Part shown: positions 48,297 to 57,619 of the stretch, one piece after another
Numbering within the stretch: the stretch's first letter is position 1
Layout of the letters: every line of letters begins with the position of its first letter
Origin: Hyphomicrobiales bacterium
GTDB taxonomy: Bacteria; Pseudomonadota; Alphaproteobacteria; Rhizobiales; Phreatobacteraceae
Direction: 5' to 3'
DNA: 64,000 nucleotides
Assembly (NCBI GenBank): GCA_017304475.1
Contig: JAFKKV010000010.1
Location: forward strand, 124,001-188,000
Translations under genes and position numbers: made by a program
The notes under the pieces: generated by a model
Database searches by the model: none
Seen by the model: only the letters and a program-made list of their open reading frames with translations
What the model was told of the DNA's origin: nothing

Positions 48297-48322
48297 GCCC
48301 TCTCGCGCAGAGGCGAGAGGGC
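48297..48322 (-). promoter_or_regulatory. Intercistronic hairpin between serC and serA
   Basis: A 10-bp perfect stem (GCCCTCTCGC / GCGAGAGGGC, loop GCAGAG) sits in the 78-base gap. No U run follows in either direction, so it is more likely an mRNA stability or processing element than a full terminator. It might lower serA expression relative to serC. Confidence 0.55.
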
Positions 48323-48336
48323 TGAACAGGCTGGCC

Positions 48337-49512
<1,176 letters not shown>

Positions 49513-49528
49513 TCTGGATCTCCATCCT

Positions 49529-49571
49529 CACAGATGGACGTCCCTCGTTGGGGAGGGATGTCCCACCTGTG
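49529..49571 (-). ncRNA. serC RNA motif (conserved leader hairpin)
   Basis: About 17 bases before serC, the minus strand folds as one long hairpin: CACAG/CTGTG at the base, TGG.AC against GT.CCA, then TCCCTC/GAGGGA closing on a short loop. The position and form match the serC motif described upstream of serC in alphaproteobacteria. Its ligand or mechanism is not established. Confidence 0.75.
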
Positions 49572-49710
49572 GCAATAGGACCGGCGATCAGTCAGGTCAA
49601 GCCGCGAAGGGTTATTGCTTAGGCCACAAGACCGTGACGGCCAGCCTGAGGGTCGCGCACATCGCGACAATTCCTGGCTTTCGGCGCTGCGACACCAATT
49701 TTCCTGCCTG

Positions 49711-49927
49711 CGAGATCTCGCACCGGAACCACCACCTCCACCTCTCCCCAGCGGGGAGAGGTCGGCCGAAGGCCGGGAGAGGGGGCGAGGCGCTCGACGA
49801 GAAGTCATCATGCGAAGCGCGTAAGGCCTTGCTCTGAAGCCTCAATTCCCCCTCTCCCGGCGCTGACGCGCCGACCTCTCCCCGCCGGGGAGAGGTGGAG
49901 GTGGTGGTTCCAGTGCGAGATCTTGAG
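49711..49927. repeat. Palindromic intergenic element, copy A
   Basis: A roughly 215-base element with long inverted arms starting at GATCTCGCAC on each side. Each arm holds a CCTCTCCCC/GGGGAGAGG hairpin and a second G/C hairpin (TCGGCC-GAA-GGCCG on the left, CGGCGC-TGAC-GCGCCG on the right). The centre includes a segment shared with copy B in reverse orientation (CTTACGCGCTTCGCATG on the minus strand). It fills the space between serC and the ABC-F gene. The rest of that 497-base gap shows only the serC leader. Confidence 0.85.
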
Positions 49928-50009
49928 GCGCGGCGAATTCAGCCCCTTTGAAAGACGCTTGTGAACGCCCCCTCCTCCCATCACCGGCACCCGATTACGA
50001 CAGTCCCGG

Positions 50010-51539
50010 TCACGCCGGTCCTGACGCGACCGAGGCGAAGAAGTCATCGGGGCTTTCGAGCTCGACCATGCGCCGGTTCTCGATCAGCCAGAACCGGTTG
50101 CCGGCCGCGCGAACGAAACTCCGATCATGGGAGACCAGCAGGCAGCTCGCCTGGTTCGCCGTGAGCTCCGCTTCCAGCATCTCCTGTCCCTCGATATCGA
50201 GATGATTGGTCGGTTCGTCCAGCAGGTAGAAATTGGGGTTGGTCAGCCGCAGCACCAGCATGGCCAGCCGCGCCTTCTGCCCGCCGGAGAGCTTGCCGAT
50301 CGGCCGGCTCTGCAGGTCGATGCCGAGGCCCGCGCCGGCCAGCACGGCGCGCGCCCGCTGGTCGCCGACCTCGAACCTCCGGCTGATCACACCGGCCGGC
50401 GTGTCGGCATCGGCGAGTTCTGCAAGGCCCTGATCGCTATAGCCCAGCACGACCGAAGGCGTCGCCTTGACCGCCTGCGTCGCGGCATCGGGCTGGCCGA
50501 TCGCCGCCCTGAGCAGATGGACGAAGCGCGACTTGCCGACCCCGTTGCGGCCCAGCAGGACAATGCGGTCACCCTGGCAGATCCATTGCTTGCCGGTCTT
50601 GAACAGCAGCTTGCCATCGGGGGTTTCGACACTCGCATCGTCGAGCGTGACCAGAACCTTGGCATGGGTGCCGCGATTGGCCAGCCTGATGGTTCCCGCC
50701 GACCGCTCCTGATGGGCCGGCCGCGCGGCATCTTCGAGACGCGCAGCCTTCTGCTTGAGCTGCTTGGTCTTGACCGTCAGCAGGTCGCTGCCCGAATTGA
50801 TGGCGATATTGTTCAGCTTGGCCGCCTGGCGGCGCAATTGCTGGGCCACCTTCATGTCGCGCTCATAGCGGTTCGCTAACGCAGCATCGGCTTCGTCGAC
50901 CGCCGCGCGTGCCCGCGAATAGGGCAGAGCGAAGACCTGCGAGGCCTCGGGCCTGAGGAACAGCGTCCGGTTGGTGGTGGCGTCGAGAAAGGCCCGGTCA
51001 TGGCTCGCGATGACCACGGGGACGTCGCGCGGCAGGCCGTTCAGCCAGTCTTCCAGCTGGCCGATTCGGGCGAGATCGAGATGGTTGGTCGGCTCGTCCA
51101 GCAAGAGGACGTCCGGCTCGGTGACCCATATACGGGCAAGCATGACCAGCCTTTGCCAGCCACCGCTCAGGCGGCGCAGCGGCAATGCGCGCAGCGGCTC
51201 CGGAACATCGAGGGAATCCAGCACCACATCGACGCGCCAGGCCCCGGCCTCGGCTTCGGCAACCGGCAGGGCCTGGCGGACGGCCTCATGGAAAGGCGTC
51301 TCCAGCAGGCCGGCCGGGATATCTTGCGCGACATAACCGACACGCAGGCCCCGCGCCCGCGTGATGTCACCCACCGTCGGTTCGAACTCACCGGCGATGG
51401 CGCGCAGGAGCGTGGACTTGCCGCGGCCATTGGCGGCAACCAGACCGATACGATCGCCTGTCGCCACGGTCAGATTGAGGTTGGAAAAGAGCGGCGCGCC
51501 CAAGGTGGCGCCGAGATTGCGCAGATTGATCAGTGTCAT
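50010..51539 (-). CDS. ABC-F family ATPase
   Basis: 509 residues with two ABC domains and no membrane segments. ABC1 has Walker A AANGRGKSTLL (about 37) and LSGGWQRLVMLARIW with LLLDEPTNHLD. The linker (about 225-300) is Lys/Gln/Ala-rich and helical. ABC2 has GRNGVGKSRFV and LSGGQKARLAML with LLDEPTNHLD. ABC-F proteins bind the ribosomal E site and act in translation or ribosome-targeted antibiotic resistance; which of these applies here is unknown. The ATG MTLINLRNLG matches the family N-terminus; the longer frame is a leader artefact. Confidence 0.93.
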   Translation of the reverse strand: MTLINLRNLGATLGAPLFSNLNLTVATGDRIGLVAANGRGKSTLLRAIAGEFEPTVGDITRARGLRVGYVAQDIPAGLLETPFHEAVRQALPVAEAEAGAWRVDVVLDSLDVPEPLRALPLRRLSGGWQRLVMLARIWVTEPDVLLLDEPTNHLDLARIGQLEDWLNGLPRDVPVVIASHDRAFLDATTNRTLFLRPEASQVFALPYSRARAAVDEADAALANRYERDMKVAQQLRRQAAKLNNIAINSGSDLLTVKTKQLKQKAARLEDAARPAHQERSAGTIRLANRGTHAKVLVTLDDASVETPDGKLLFKTGKQWICQGDRIVLLGRNGVGKSRFVHLLRAAIGQPDAATQAVKATPSVVLGYSDQGLAELADADTPAGVISRRFEVGDQRARAVLAGAGLGIDLQSRPIGKLSGGQKARLAMLVLRLTNPNFYLLDEPTNHLDIEGQEMLEAELTANQASCLLVSHDRSFVRAAGNRFWLIENRRMVELESPDDFFASVASGPA

Positions 51540-51904
51540 CGTCTTTGGCTCTGGTCCGTCCGAGCCACCACCGGCATCGCCTCGAGGCCCCATTGGCCTT
51601 CGGAAGGAGATGGGGTCCGGGCTGGCGCGGGACGCGCCGCCAGGACTGTTGGCTCGGAGAAGGGAAAAAAGCAGACATCTCAAGCCTTCAGGCTCGGCGC
51701 TGCATGACCCCCGCGGGCAGACCAGGAAGAGATGGGATCAGGGACCGTCTCTGGTCAGCCCTGCAGGAAAACCCGCAGGGCCTGAACGGGGCCGCGCTGA
51801 CGATGGTGACGAAAGAACGTGATCACGCAGCCCCCCTTTTCTCGATGACTGGAGCCTTGATCATATCGCGACAGGAGGCGCCGGGCAATCCGCCCGCTGG
51901 CGCG
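51540..51904 (-). other. ABC-F leader region with hairpins and a tiny open frame
   Basis: 365 bases between the porin gene and the ABC-F start, transcribed toward ABC-F. It contains two dyads, CCCTGC...GCAGGG (51759-51780) and GACC...GGTC (51743-51756). A five-codon frame MQRRA (51705 to 51688) and a T-rich TGCTTTTTTCCC patch around 51665 also lie here. Together these could form an attenuator, as in some antibiotic-inducible ABC-F genes, but each element is weak. Confidence 0.3.
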
Positions 51905-52723
51905 TCACTGCCCGACCGGCCCGAGCCCGTCGCCGAACATGTAACGAAGCCCGACGCGGATTTCATGCGCGGCAACCGGACCGGCGCGATAGCTGCCGCC
52001 GGTGCTGTCGGCGAAACGCAGCGAGCCCATATGCAGATAGCGATAGCCGATATCGAGCTTGGTCTGCGGCGTGATGTCGAAGCTCACGCCGGCCATGGCG
52101 GCAACCGCCAGGTTCCATTTGGTCGCGCTGGTCAGCGCGGGCGTCACCGCCAGTTCGCCGAGCGCCGCCGCCGCCGGAACCGGCGTCGAGCTGTAGCTCG
52201 CGGCGCTGAGCCGCGCCACGCCCAGGCCCGCGCCGATATAGGGCGTGACACCGCTCCACCCGCCGATATCGACATAGGCATTGATCAAGGCGGTCTGGCT
52301 GGTGACGGAGAAACGCTCGGTGCGCGCCGGCACCGGCAGCGGCCCAGGGTCGTTCCAATCGCCGTTCGGCGGCGCCATGCCCGAGAGCCGGGCGGCCGAG
52401 CGGATGTCGAGCGTCGTATCCAGGCGGAACCACTTATATTTGAAACCGACACCGAGGCCGCCGCCGAAGGCCGAGCCGGCGCGTGTGCCGTTGAGGTCGA
52501 CCCACTGGCCGGGCGCGAAATAGCTGGTATTGGCGGCGCCGAGCGCGGCCCTGCGGAACAGGCTCGCGGAAAGGTCGCCGCGAATATACCAGCCGGAGGA
52601 GAAATCCTCGACCAGCAAGGGCGGCGCCAGCGGCGCGCGGCCGGCGAGATCCGCCGCTTCCGCGTTTCCGCCTGCCGTGGCGACGAAGCTCACAGCGATC
52701 AGGGCCAAGGCCAGGCGTTTCAT
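51905..52723 (-). CDS. Outer membrane beta-barrel protein (Omp25/Lom-like), copy 1
   Basis: 272 residues with a signal peptide (MKRLALALIAVSFVATAGGNAEA|ADL). An 8-stranded porin-like barrel is suggested by SSGWYIRGDLSASL at the start, GLGVGFKYKWFRLDTTLDIR, TPYIGAGLGVARL, KLDIGYRYLHMG and the terminal HEIRVGLRYMFGD. Such small barrels are abundant surface proteins in Hyphomicrobiales. The ATG is at the signal peptide; the open frame upstream is unconserved. It is a paralogue of the next barrel gene in the same direction. Confidence 0.9.
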   Translation of the reverse strand: MKRLALALIAVSFVATAGGNAEAADLAGRAPLAPPLLVEDFSSGWYIRGDLSASLFRRAALGAANTSYFAPGQWVDLNGTRAGSAFGGGLGVGFKYKWFRLDTTLDIRSAARLSGMAPPNGDWNDPGPLPVPARTERFSVTSQTALINAYVDIGGWSGVTPYIGAGLGVARLSAASYSSTPVPAAAALGELAVTPALTSATKWNLAVAAMAGVSFDITPQTKLDIGYRYLHMGSLRFADSTGGSYRAGPVAAHEIRVGLRYMFGDGLGPVGQ

Positions 52724-52911
52724 GTCGGACAACCCTTGAACGCGATGCGACCAGATGCGGCCCCTTCGCTGCGGGCCGACGCGATATCGCCGACAAGCTT
52801 GGCAAAGCCGAGTTAAGGAGCCTTTAAGGTTAAAAATTAACCAGCGCGGATGGCCTCGCGGTGCAGGCCACTGGAGGCACGCATCTCTCCAAGCGGCCTG
52901 AATGCCGCCCC

Positions 52912-53144
52912 CTTGAGATTTCGCACTCGAACCACCGCCCACACCTCACCCCAGCGGGGAGAGGTCGGCGCGTCAGCGCCGGGAGAGGGGAAATTGAGGA
53001 TTCGGAACAAGGCTCTACGCGCTTCGCATGGAGCCTCGTCGTCAAGCGCTTCGCCCCCTCTCCCGACCCTTTCGCTGCGCTCAAAGGTCGACCTCTCCCC
53101 GCCGGGGCGAGGTGTGGGCGGTGGTTCTCGTGCGAAAACTTGAA
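52912..53144. repeat. Palindromic intergenic element, copy B
   Basis: Same family as copy A but opposite in orientation. TTGAGATTTCGCAC at the left is mirrored by GTGCGAAAACTTGAA at the right. The left arm has CCTCACCCC/GGGGAGAGG and CGGCGC-GTCA-GCGCCG. The right arm has CCTCTCCCC/GGGGCGAGG, with its second hairpin changed to GACC...GGTC around a longer loop. The centre carries ACGCGCTTCGCATG as in copy A. It lies between the two porin genes. Confidence 0.85.
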
Positions 53145-53240
53145 GAGGAGCATGCCGCGGGCCGCGCTGAAAAAACGCGAATCGGCGGAATGTGTGATTC
53201 CACTAGCCGATGCAGAAGCGCCTGGACCGGCGCACACAAA

Positions 53241-53272
53241 AACAGCGCGGGCTTGTGGCCCGCGCCGTTTTT
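53241..53272 (-). terminator. Intrinsic terminator after porin copy 2
   Basis: An 8-bp GC stem (GCGCGGGC / GCCCGCGC, loop about five bases) is followed on the minus strand by TGTTTTTG. It lies about 20 bases past the stop of the second barrel gene. A shorter T run on the other side makes weak function in the plus direction possible. Confidence 0.88.
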
Positions 53273-53291
53273 GCCGGAACGTCGGATTGGC

Positions 53292-54143
53292 TCAGTAGCG
53301 CGCGACGATCGGGGCCGCGGCGACCGGCGGCGCGCCGAAGGCGTAGCGCAGGCCGAGCCGGATATCGTGCGAGGTGACCTGGCGGATCTCGTAATTGCGG
53401 ATCGCCGTGCCGCAGGTGGTCGGGCACGGCGCGCCCGACTGGAACGAGCCGAGATTCATGTAGCGATAGCCGAGTTCGACCTTCATCTGGGCCGACAGGT
53501 CCCAGGTGACACCGGCCATCAGCGCCCAGGCGAGATTGGTGCGCGAGGCGCCCGCAATCGTGCCCGCGGTCGCCGAGGGCGCGGCATTGTTGAACAGTTG
53601 CAGGCCGGTATCCGTCGTCGTGCCGAGCATGTTGTAGGCGACGCCGATGCCGGCGCCGACAAAAGGCGTGATGCTCGACCAGGTGCCGAGGTCGATATAA
53701 CCGTTCACCATGGTCACGAAAGACGACATGTTGGCGCGCAGATTGTTCTGGTAGCCGACCACATTGGGCGGGTTCGGCGGCCCGGCGATCAGGTCGTCGC
53801 GTCCGCGGAAGCGTCCGCCCACCCGATATTCGGCGGTGATGTCGGCGCGCAGCCACGAATTGAAGGCATAACCGATGCCGGCGCCGAAGAAGAAGGCCGA
53901 CGAGGTCGAGTGCTCGTAGGTGCCGCCGGTAATGCCCCAGGACGGATTGGGATTATAGACCCAGCGGCGCGCCGAGGCGGCGCCGACGCCGATATCGCCG
54001 CGCAGGTACCAGCCGCCATTGTCCGGTGCCGCGACGCCGACCGGCGGCGCGACCAGGACCGGCGAATAATCCGCGGCCCGGGCGCCGGTGACCAAGGTCA
54101 TCAGAGCGACGCCGGCAAGAGCTGGGCGGAGAAGGCGACGCAT
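53292..54143 (-). CDS. Outer membrane beta-barrel protein (Omp25/Lom-like), copy 2
   Basis: 283 residues with a signal peptide (MRRLLRPALAGVALMTLVTGARA|AD). NGGWYLRGDIGVG, FFFGAGIGYAFNSWLRADITAEYR, ITPFVGAGIGVAYNM and VELGYRYMNLGSF mirror the strand pattern of copy 1, and the protein ends DIRLGLRYAFG plus a short tail. Two cysteines in APCPTTCG could pair in an outer loop, a feature copy 1 lacks. AAGGA lies eight bases before the ATG. It has its own terminator, so each barrel gene is probably expressed separately. Confidence 0.92.
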   Translation of the reverse strand: MRRLLRPALAGVALMTLVTGARAADYSPVLVAPPVGVAAPDNGGWYLRGDIGVGAASARRWVYNPNPSWGITGGTYEHSTSSAFFFGAGIGYAFNSWLRADITAEYRVGGRFRGRDDLIAGPPNPPNVVGYQNNLRANMSSFVTMVNGYIDLGTWSSITPFVGAGIGVAYNMLGTTTDTGLQLFNNAAPSATAGTIAGASRTNLAWALMAGVTWDLSAQMKVELGYRYMNLGSFQSGAPCPTTCGTAIRNYEIRQVTSHDIRLGLRYAFGAPPVAAAPIVARY

Positions 54144-54347
54144 GGGGAGGATCCTTCGCGATGGCCGGCCCATGCTGAAGAGGGCGCTGGCCAGATGACC
54201 GACGCCGGGCAAGATCGCAGGAAAGATTTAAACGAGGCTTAACCCTAAGGCTTAAGGTTACCGAGCGGAAAGCCCTGGCCGCCACAGCATGATCGCCATC
54301 GGGAGAACGGGGGCGAGGGCCGAAGCCCCCTGCCCCAGCCGGAAGCC

Positions 54348-55694
54348 TCAGGCCGCCGCCTTGGTCACCGCGTCGACGATCTGGTCGACCACCGTCTCGA
54401 CCAGATCGCGGTCGTCGCCTTCCGCCATGACGCGGATCACCGGCTCCGTGCCGGAGGGCCGGATGACCAGCCGGCCATTATTGCCGAGCCGGGCCTTGGC
54501 GTCGTCGATGGCCGTGGCGACGGCGGAATTCTCCAGCGGCTTGCCGCCCTTGAACCGGACATTCTTCAGGATCTGCGGCAGCGGCTCGAACAGGTGACAG
54601 ACTTCGGAGACCGACCGGCCCATCTTCTTGACCACGGCCAGCACCTGCAGCGCCGCCACCAGGCCGTCGCCGGTGGTCGAATAATCCGACAGGATGATGT
54701 GGCCGGACTGTTCGCCGCCGACATTGAAGCCGTGCTCGCGCATATGTTCCAGCACATAGCGGTCGCCGACCGGCGTGCGGGCGAGATTGAGGCCGAGCCC
54801 GGCCAGGAAGCGCTCCAGGCCGAGATTGGACATGACGGTGGCGACGATGCCCGGCGCCGACAGCCGGCCATCCTCCAGCCAGGACTGGGCGACGACGGCC
54901 ATCAACTGGTCGCCGTCGACGATCTGGCCCTTTTCGTCGACGATCATGACGCGGTCGGCGTCGCCGTCGAGGGCGATGCCGATATCGGCACGGACTTCCT
55001 TGACCTTGGCCACCAGGGCCTCGGGATGGGTCGAGCCGCATTCGTCATTGATGTTGAAGCCGTCGGGCTCGGTACCGATGGTCACCACATCGGCGCCGAG
55101 TTCCCAGAGCGCCGCCGGCGCCACCTTGTAGCCCGCGCCATTGGCGCAATCGATGACGATGCGCAGGCCGTCGAGCTCGAGATTGCGCGGCAGGGTGCGC
55201 TTGGCGAATTCGATATAGCGCGCCTGGGCATCGTCGATGCGCTTGGCGCGGCCGAGCTGGCGCGAGCCGGCCAGCCGGCGCGTCAGGTCCTGGTCGAGCA
55301 GGTCCTCGATCGCATGCTCGACCTCGTCGGACAGCTTGTAGCCGTCGGGCGCGAACAGCTTGATGCCGTTGTCGTCGAACGGATTGTGCGAGGCCGAGAT
55401 CATCACGCCGAGATCGGCGCGCATGGAGCGTGTCAGCATGGCAACCGCCGGCGTCGGCATCGGACCGACCAGCAGCACGTCCATGCCGACCGAGGTGAAA
55501 CCGGCGACCAGGGCATATTCGATCATATAGCCAGACAGGCGGGTGTCCTTGCCGATCATGACCCGGTGACGATGGGCGCCGCGCTGGAACGCGATGCCGG
55601 CCGCCTGGCCGACCTTCATGGCGAATTCAGGCGTGACCGGAAAGGCGTTGGCGCGGCCGCGAATGCCGTCGGTGCCGAAATATTTGCGGGCCAT
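54348..55694 (-). CDS. glmM: Phosphoglucosamine mutase
   Basis: 448 residues, standard length. It converts glucosamine-6-phosphate to glucosamine-1-phosphate for peptidoglycan and LPS. Diagnostic motifs: [14 protein letters not shown] at the start, the phosphoserine loop [17 protein letters not shown] (about 98), the metal-binding [14 protein letters not shown] (about 240), the sugar-binding GGEQSGHII (about 325) and the phosphate-binding [12 protein letters not shown] near the end. The ATG at [10 protein letters not shown] is the family start. Confidence 0.97.
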   Translation of the reverse strand: MARKYFGTDGIRGRANAFPVTPEFAMKVGQAAGIAFQRGAHRHRVMIGKDTRLSGYMIEYALVAGFTSVGMDVLLVGPMPTPAVAMLTRSMRADLGVMISASHNPFDDNGIKLFAPDGYKLSDEVEHAIEDLLDQDLTRRLAGSRQLGRAKRIDDAQARYIEFAKRTLPRNLELDGLRIVIDCANGAGYKVAPAALWELGADVVTIGTEPDGFNINDECGSTHPEALVAKVKEVRADIGIALDGDADRVMIVDEKGQIVDGDQLMAVVAQSWLEDGRLSAPGIVATVMSNLGLERFLAGLGLNLARTPVGDRYVLEHMREHGFNVGGEQSGHIILSDYSTTGDGLVAALQVLAVVKKMGRSVSEVCHLFEPLPQILKNVRFKGGKPLENSAVATAIDDAKARLGNNGRLVIRPSGTEPVIRVMAEGDDRDLVETVVDQIVDAVTKAAA

Positions 55695-55855
55695 GGCTTG
55701 GAAAATCTCTTGTCGCGAGGTGTTCAAATCATACGCGAGTCGACCGGGTCAGTCGCCTCGAACGCGCATCCTTATAGGCAACTTGACCGCAGATTGTCGA
55801 AATCGCCGGTTCAATCTTGGTGAGAGACTGTGACAGACGGCCGCCGGCCGGGATG

Positions 55856-56587
55856 TCAGGCCTGGCGATCGCCACGCAGCTCGAGCCTGCCACGGCGCTG
55901 CAGCCAGAGCGCCACCATCCAGCACAGCATCGCCCAGGCGGCCCCGAGCGACCAGCCGCCGAGCACGTCGGTCGGCCAGTGGACCCCGATAAAGACGCGG
56001 CTGGTGCCGACCAGCACGGTCAGGATGACCGCGATGACCGGAAAGAAGCTCGCGGCGCGCCGGTCGGCCTCGACCCGCGTCAACAGCGCGCCGAGCGTGA
56101 GATAGGTCACCGCCGACAGCATCGCATGGCCGCTCGGAAAGCTCGCCGACAGTTCGACCGGAGCATTGGGGATCAGATCCGGCCTCTGCCGGCCGAAGAC
56201 CAGCTTGAGACCATTGCTGAGCATCAGGCCGCCGAGCACCGCGACCAGCAGAAACACCGCGGCCGCGCGCTTGCGCACCAAGATGAGATAGCTGAAGGCG
56301 AACAGCACGATGAGGCTGAGCACCGCGACCCCGCCCAGCGCGGTGATGTCGCGCATCACGGTCGGCAGCCAGGCCGGCCCGATCGCGATCGACGGATCGC
56401 CCGGCTGGCGAAAGGCCAGCAATAGGGTGCGATCGAAGGCGGCCGTTTCGCCCTCGACCACCAGATCGGCGAGGCTCAGAAAGGCGAGCAGGCCGCCGGC
56501 CACGACCGCCAGCGCCAGGACGAGGCCGAGCTCGTCCCTGACCAGTTGCCGGATCGTCGACCAGCGCGGCAGCCGAAGCAAGGTCAT
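55856..56587 (-). CDS. PAP2-family membrane phosphatase
   Basis: 243 residues with about six membrane helices. The three phosphatase motifs are intact: KLVFGRQRPD (C1), PSGHAM (C2, catalytic His) and SRVFIGVHWPTDVLGG (C3, nucleophilic His and supporting Asp). Probable substrates are undecaprenyl pyrophosphate, phosphatidic acid or phosphatidylglycerol phosphate on the periplasmic face. It is independent of glmM (160-base gap). Confidence 0.92.
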   Translation of the reverse strand: MTLLRLPRWSTIRQLVRDELGLVLALAVVAGGLLAFLSLADLVVEGETAAFDRTLLLAFRQPGDPSIAIGPAWLPTVMRDITALGGVAVLSLIVLFAFSYLILVRKRAAAVFLLVAVLGGLMLSNGLKLVFGRQRPDLIPNAPVELSASFPSGHAMLSAVTYLTLGALLTRVEADRRAASFFPVIAVILTVLVGTSRVFIGVHWPTDVLGGWSLGAAWAMLCWMVALWLQRRGRLELRGDRQA

Positions 56588-56654
56588 GCCGGACGCGCCG
56601 CGAGCAGGCCACGACCGGCGGATGCTCGTCCCGGCGCAACCGTGGCCGCCAAGA

Positions 56655-56897
56655 TCACGCCTCCTTGCGGAAATAGGGCTCGACCACGCCGCTGAGCTTG
56701 ATGGTGATCGGATTGCCCCGGCGATCCTTGGCGGCGCCGGCAGTGACCCTCACCCAGCCCTCGCTGACGCAATATTCCTCGACATTGGTCTTCTCGACAC
56801 CCTTGAAGCGAATGCCGACATCGCGCTCCAGCACGGCCTCGTCGTAATAGGGGCTGTCCGGATTGGTCGACAGGCGGTCGGGAGGGGTATCGGTCAT
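56655..56897 (-). CDS. DUF3297 family protein
   Basis: 80 residues. DRLSTNPDSPYYDEAVLERDVGIRFKG, EKTNVEEYCVSEGWVRV and the C-terminal GNPITIKLSG are the conserved core of DUF3297, a small soluble family with no assigned function. The ATG at MTDTPPDRLS was chosen; upstream residues are unconserved. It lies 67 bases before the PAP2 gene on the same strand and might be co-transcribed. Confidence 0.9.
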   Translation of the reverse strand: MTDTPPDRLSTNPDSPYYDEAVLERDVGIRFKGVEKTNVEEYCVSEGWVRVTAGAAKDRRGNPITIKLSGVVEPYFRKEA

Positions 56898-57098
56898 CGG
56901 GTCGGTCTCGGCCGGAAAAAGGGAGTGATGCGCGGACAGATAGCCTCTGGCGGCGCCCATGCCAATGATCTTCGCTTTGTCCTCCTGGGCTTCCCCTCGC
57001 CCATGGCGCGCCCTGCCGGATGCTGACGGTAGGGAACCATGCTATGATGCCAGCGTTGACGTATCGGGGGGTGACCGGTTTCCCAAGGAGACGCGACC

Positions 57099-57500
57099 AT
57101 GCATCGCAGATCGTTCCTGATGGCGCTGGCAGGTGGGCTGGCGGCCATATCCCCCCTGGGCATTTCGGCGGCCGAAGCGGCGCCCGCCATAGCTGACACG
57201 ACCGGCCTCGACGCCGTTCGCGCGGCGCTGGCACCGACCGGCGAGCCACAGGAGATGCAACGCGGCCGTGGCGGCGGGCGCGGCGGTGGCCGCGGCGGCG
57301 GACGTGGTGGTGGTCGCGGCGGCGGCTGGGGCAGGCGTGGCGGTGGCTGGGGCCGCGGTGGCGGCTGGCGTGGCGGTGGCGGCTGGCGCGGTGGTGGCGG
57401 TTGGCGACGCCGTGGCTGGTATGGCGGAGGTTGGGGCGGCGGCTATCGCCGCTGCTGGATCAATCGCTGGGGCGAGCGCGTTTGCCGCCGCTGGTACTGA
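57099..57500 (+). CDS. Exported Gly/Arg/Trp-rich low-complexity protein
   Basis: 133 residues. The N-terminus MHRRSFLMALAGGLAAISPLG...AEA is a twin-arginine-like signal peptide. A short linker follows, then RGGG repeats (about 56-75), GWGRGGGW/WRGGGGWR repeats (76-115) and a C-terminal CWINRWGERVCRRWY with two cysteines. The ribosome-binding site is ideal (AAGGAGA). Similar Gly-rich exported proteins occur in this order but have no known role. The gene is divergent from DUF3297, with about 200 bases between. Confidence 0.82.
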   Translation: MHRRSFLMALAGGLAAISPLGISAAEAAPAIADTTGLDAVRAALAPTGEPQEMQRGRGGGRGGGRGGGRGGGRGGGWGRRGGGWGRGGGWRGGGGWRGGGGWRRRGWYGGGWGGGYRRCWINRWGERVCRRWY

Positions 57501-57619
57501 TCGACATCTGCTCACGATGAACGGGCGCGGCCCGGCTGCAAGACGCCGAGTCGCACGTTCATGCAAAGGTTCTGAACGCGGCTGAACGCCTATCGTCGGC
57601 GCTCAGCCGCGAGCGTCGT

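Noticed and set aside
57260..57420. Regular GGCGGTGGC-type repeats, considered as a CRISPR or minisatellite
   Set aside because: They are in-frame codons of the Gly-rich exported protein, with no spacer-repeat structure.
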